DNA from: Liolophura sinensis
Taxonomy: Eukaryota > Mollusca > Polyplacophora > Chitonida > Chitonidae
DNA: 64,000 nucleotides
Assembly (NCBI RefSeq): GCF_032854445.1
Contig: NC_088299.1
Span: forward strand, 6,547,001-6,611,000
Direction of reading: 5' to 3'
Under the pieces are notes generated by a model. The model made no database searches. It was given only the letters and a program-made list of their open reading frames with translations, and had not been told where the DNA came from. Of the stretch, positions 63,852-64,000 are shown one piece after another. Each line of letters opens with the position of its first letter. Within the stretch, counting starts at the first letter, position 1. A program made the translations under genes and the position numbers.

Positions 63852-64000
63852 TCACATGTTAGCAAATTACAATTCAGGAGCGTGACGGACGTTTCAAAGT
63901 TAAGCAATACAATTTTACCAAACTGAATAAAAAAAATTGTCTGTATTTTTACATTACTGAAATCTCAGGTTTTTCCATTAAAAAAAATGCATATAATAAT

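Larger units (their letters stand above)
29531..64000. repeat. tRNA-Leu(CAG) tandem array
   Basis: Monomers of about 530-640 bp repeat head to tail to the window end, interrupted by LINEs and a mariner. On the plus strand each monomer has a spacer with TTAAGCAATACAATTT, CAGGTGTTTCCGTTAAAA, GTGTCTCATCAACGTCGAG, GGCCACCGTTACATTAACC and AAACTTTAGTTATAACAATG. It continues with GACATACAGTCTGAAATG and CATCTGGCTTAAAGGTG, then TTGTACTTCCCAAAAATAG and the tRNA (reverse). Two spacer types alternate (TTCTTGGCCTATCGTTTATC with ACCAACCGGAAGAG versus TTTCGTTTATTGGC with ACCAGTTGGAAAAG). The array continues beyond the window. Confidence 0.97.

Overview
The window looks like a nuclear segment from an invertebrate animal, most likely a mollusc or a related lophotrochozoan. 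The evidence is AT-rich intergenic DNA full of ACATGTA-type microsatellite, two tRNA-headed SINE families with ~250 bp and ~370 bp units, many Tx1/L1-type LINEs with CCHC-bearing ORF1, a Tc1/mariner element, and one intron-bearing host exon that matches the KIND domain of the actin nucleator Spire. Species assignment is inference; no rRNA or mitochondrial marker is present.

Layout. (1) 1-9.1 kb: the first coding exon of a spire-like gene (minus strand, 8821-9106) and what is probably its first intron, holding a 64-bp minisatellite (about 945-2330) and an ACATGT-rich repeat (3786-4200). (2) 9.1-11.8 kb: gene-poor flank with two SINEs. (3) 11.8-18.3 kb: an old, decayed two-copy higher-order repeat of roughly 3-3.6 kb, each copy carrying several tRNA-Leu-like remnants and peppered with SINEs. 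(4) 18.25-23.85 kb: a heavily decayed L1/Tx1-type LINE of a divergent subfamily whose poly-A end lies inside a tRNA-Leu(UAA)-like sequence. (5) 23.85-64.0 kb: a large tandem array of ~530-640 bp monomers, most with an 83-nt tRNA-Leu(CAG) gene or pseudogene on the minus strand, interrupted by five more LINE copies of one Tx1-like family (24.4-29.5, 30.3-34.6, 36.9-41.2, 44.8-49.2 and 52.0-57.1 kb) and by an apparently intact Tc1/mariner element (49761-51289). The last 4.3 kb shows a clear three-monomer higher-order repeat of about 1.76 kb in which one monomer has lost its tRNA.

How the parts relate. The tRNA arrays act as a landing zone for LINEs. Junctions fall in the A box/D loop of tRNA-Leu (18249, 34592), at its anticodon loop (29530), or at TT^AAA sites about 85 bp beyond the tRNA 3' end (44804/49211 and 51992/57125). 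The LINEs at 36.9 and 44.8 kb share the same 5' truncation point and an early stop, so they are one insertion later copied with its array context. Monomers also carry, on the opposite strand and divergent from the tRNA, a recurrent 35-45 codon reading frame starting in a strong Kozak context, which is the least explained part of the window. Only the spire exon, the mariner transposase and a handful of consensus tRNA-Leu copies look intact; all LINEs seen are broken.
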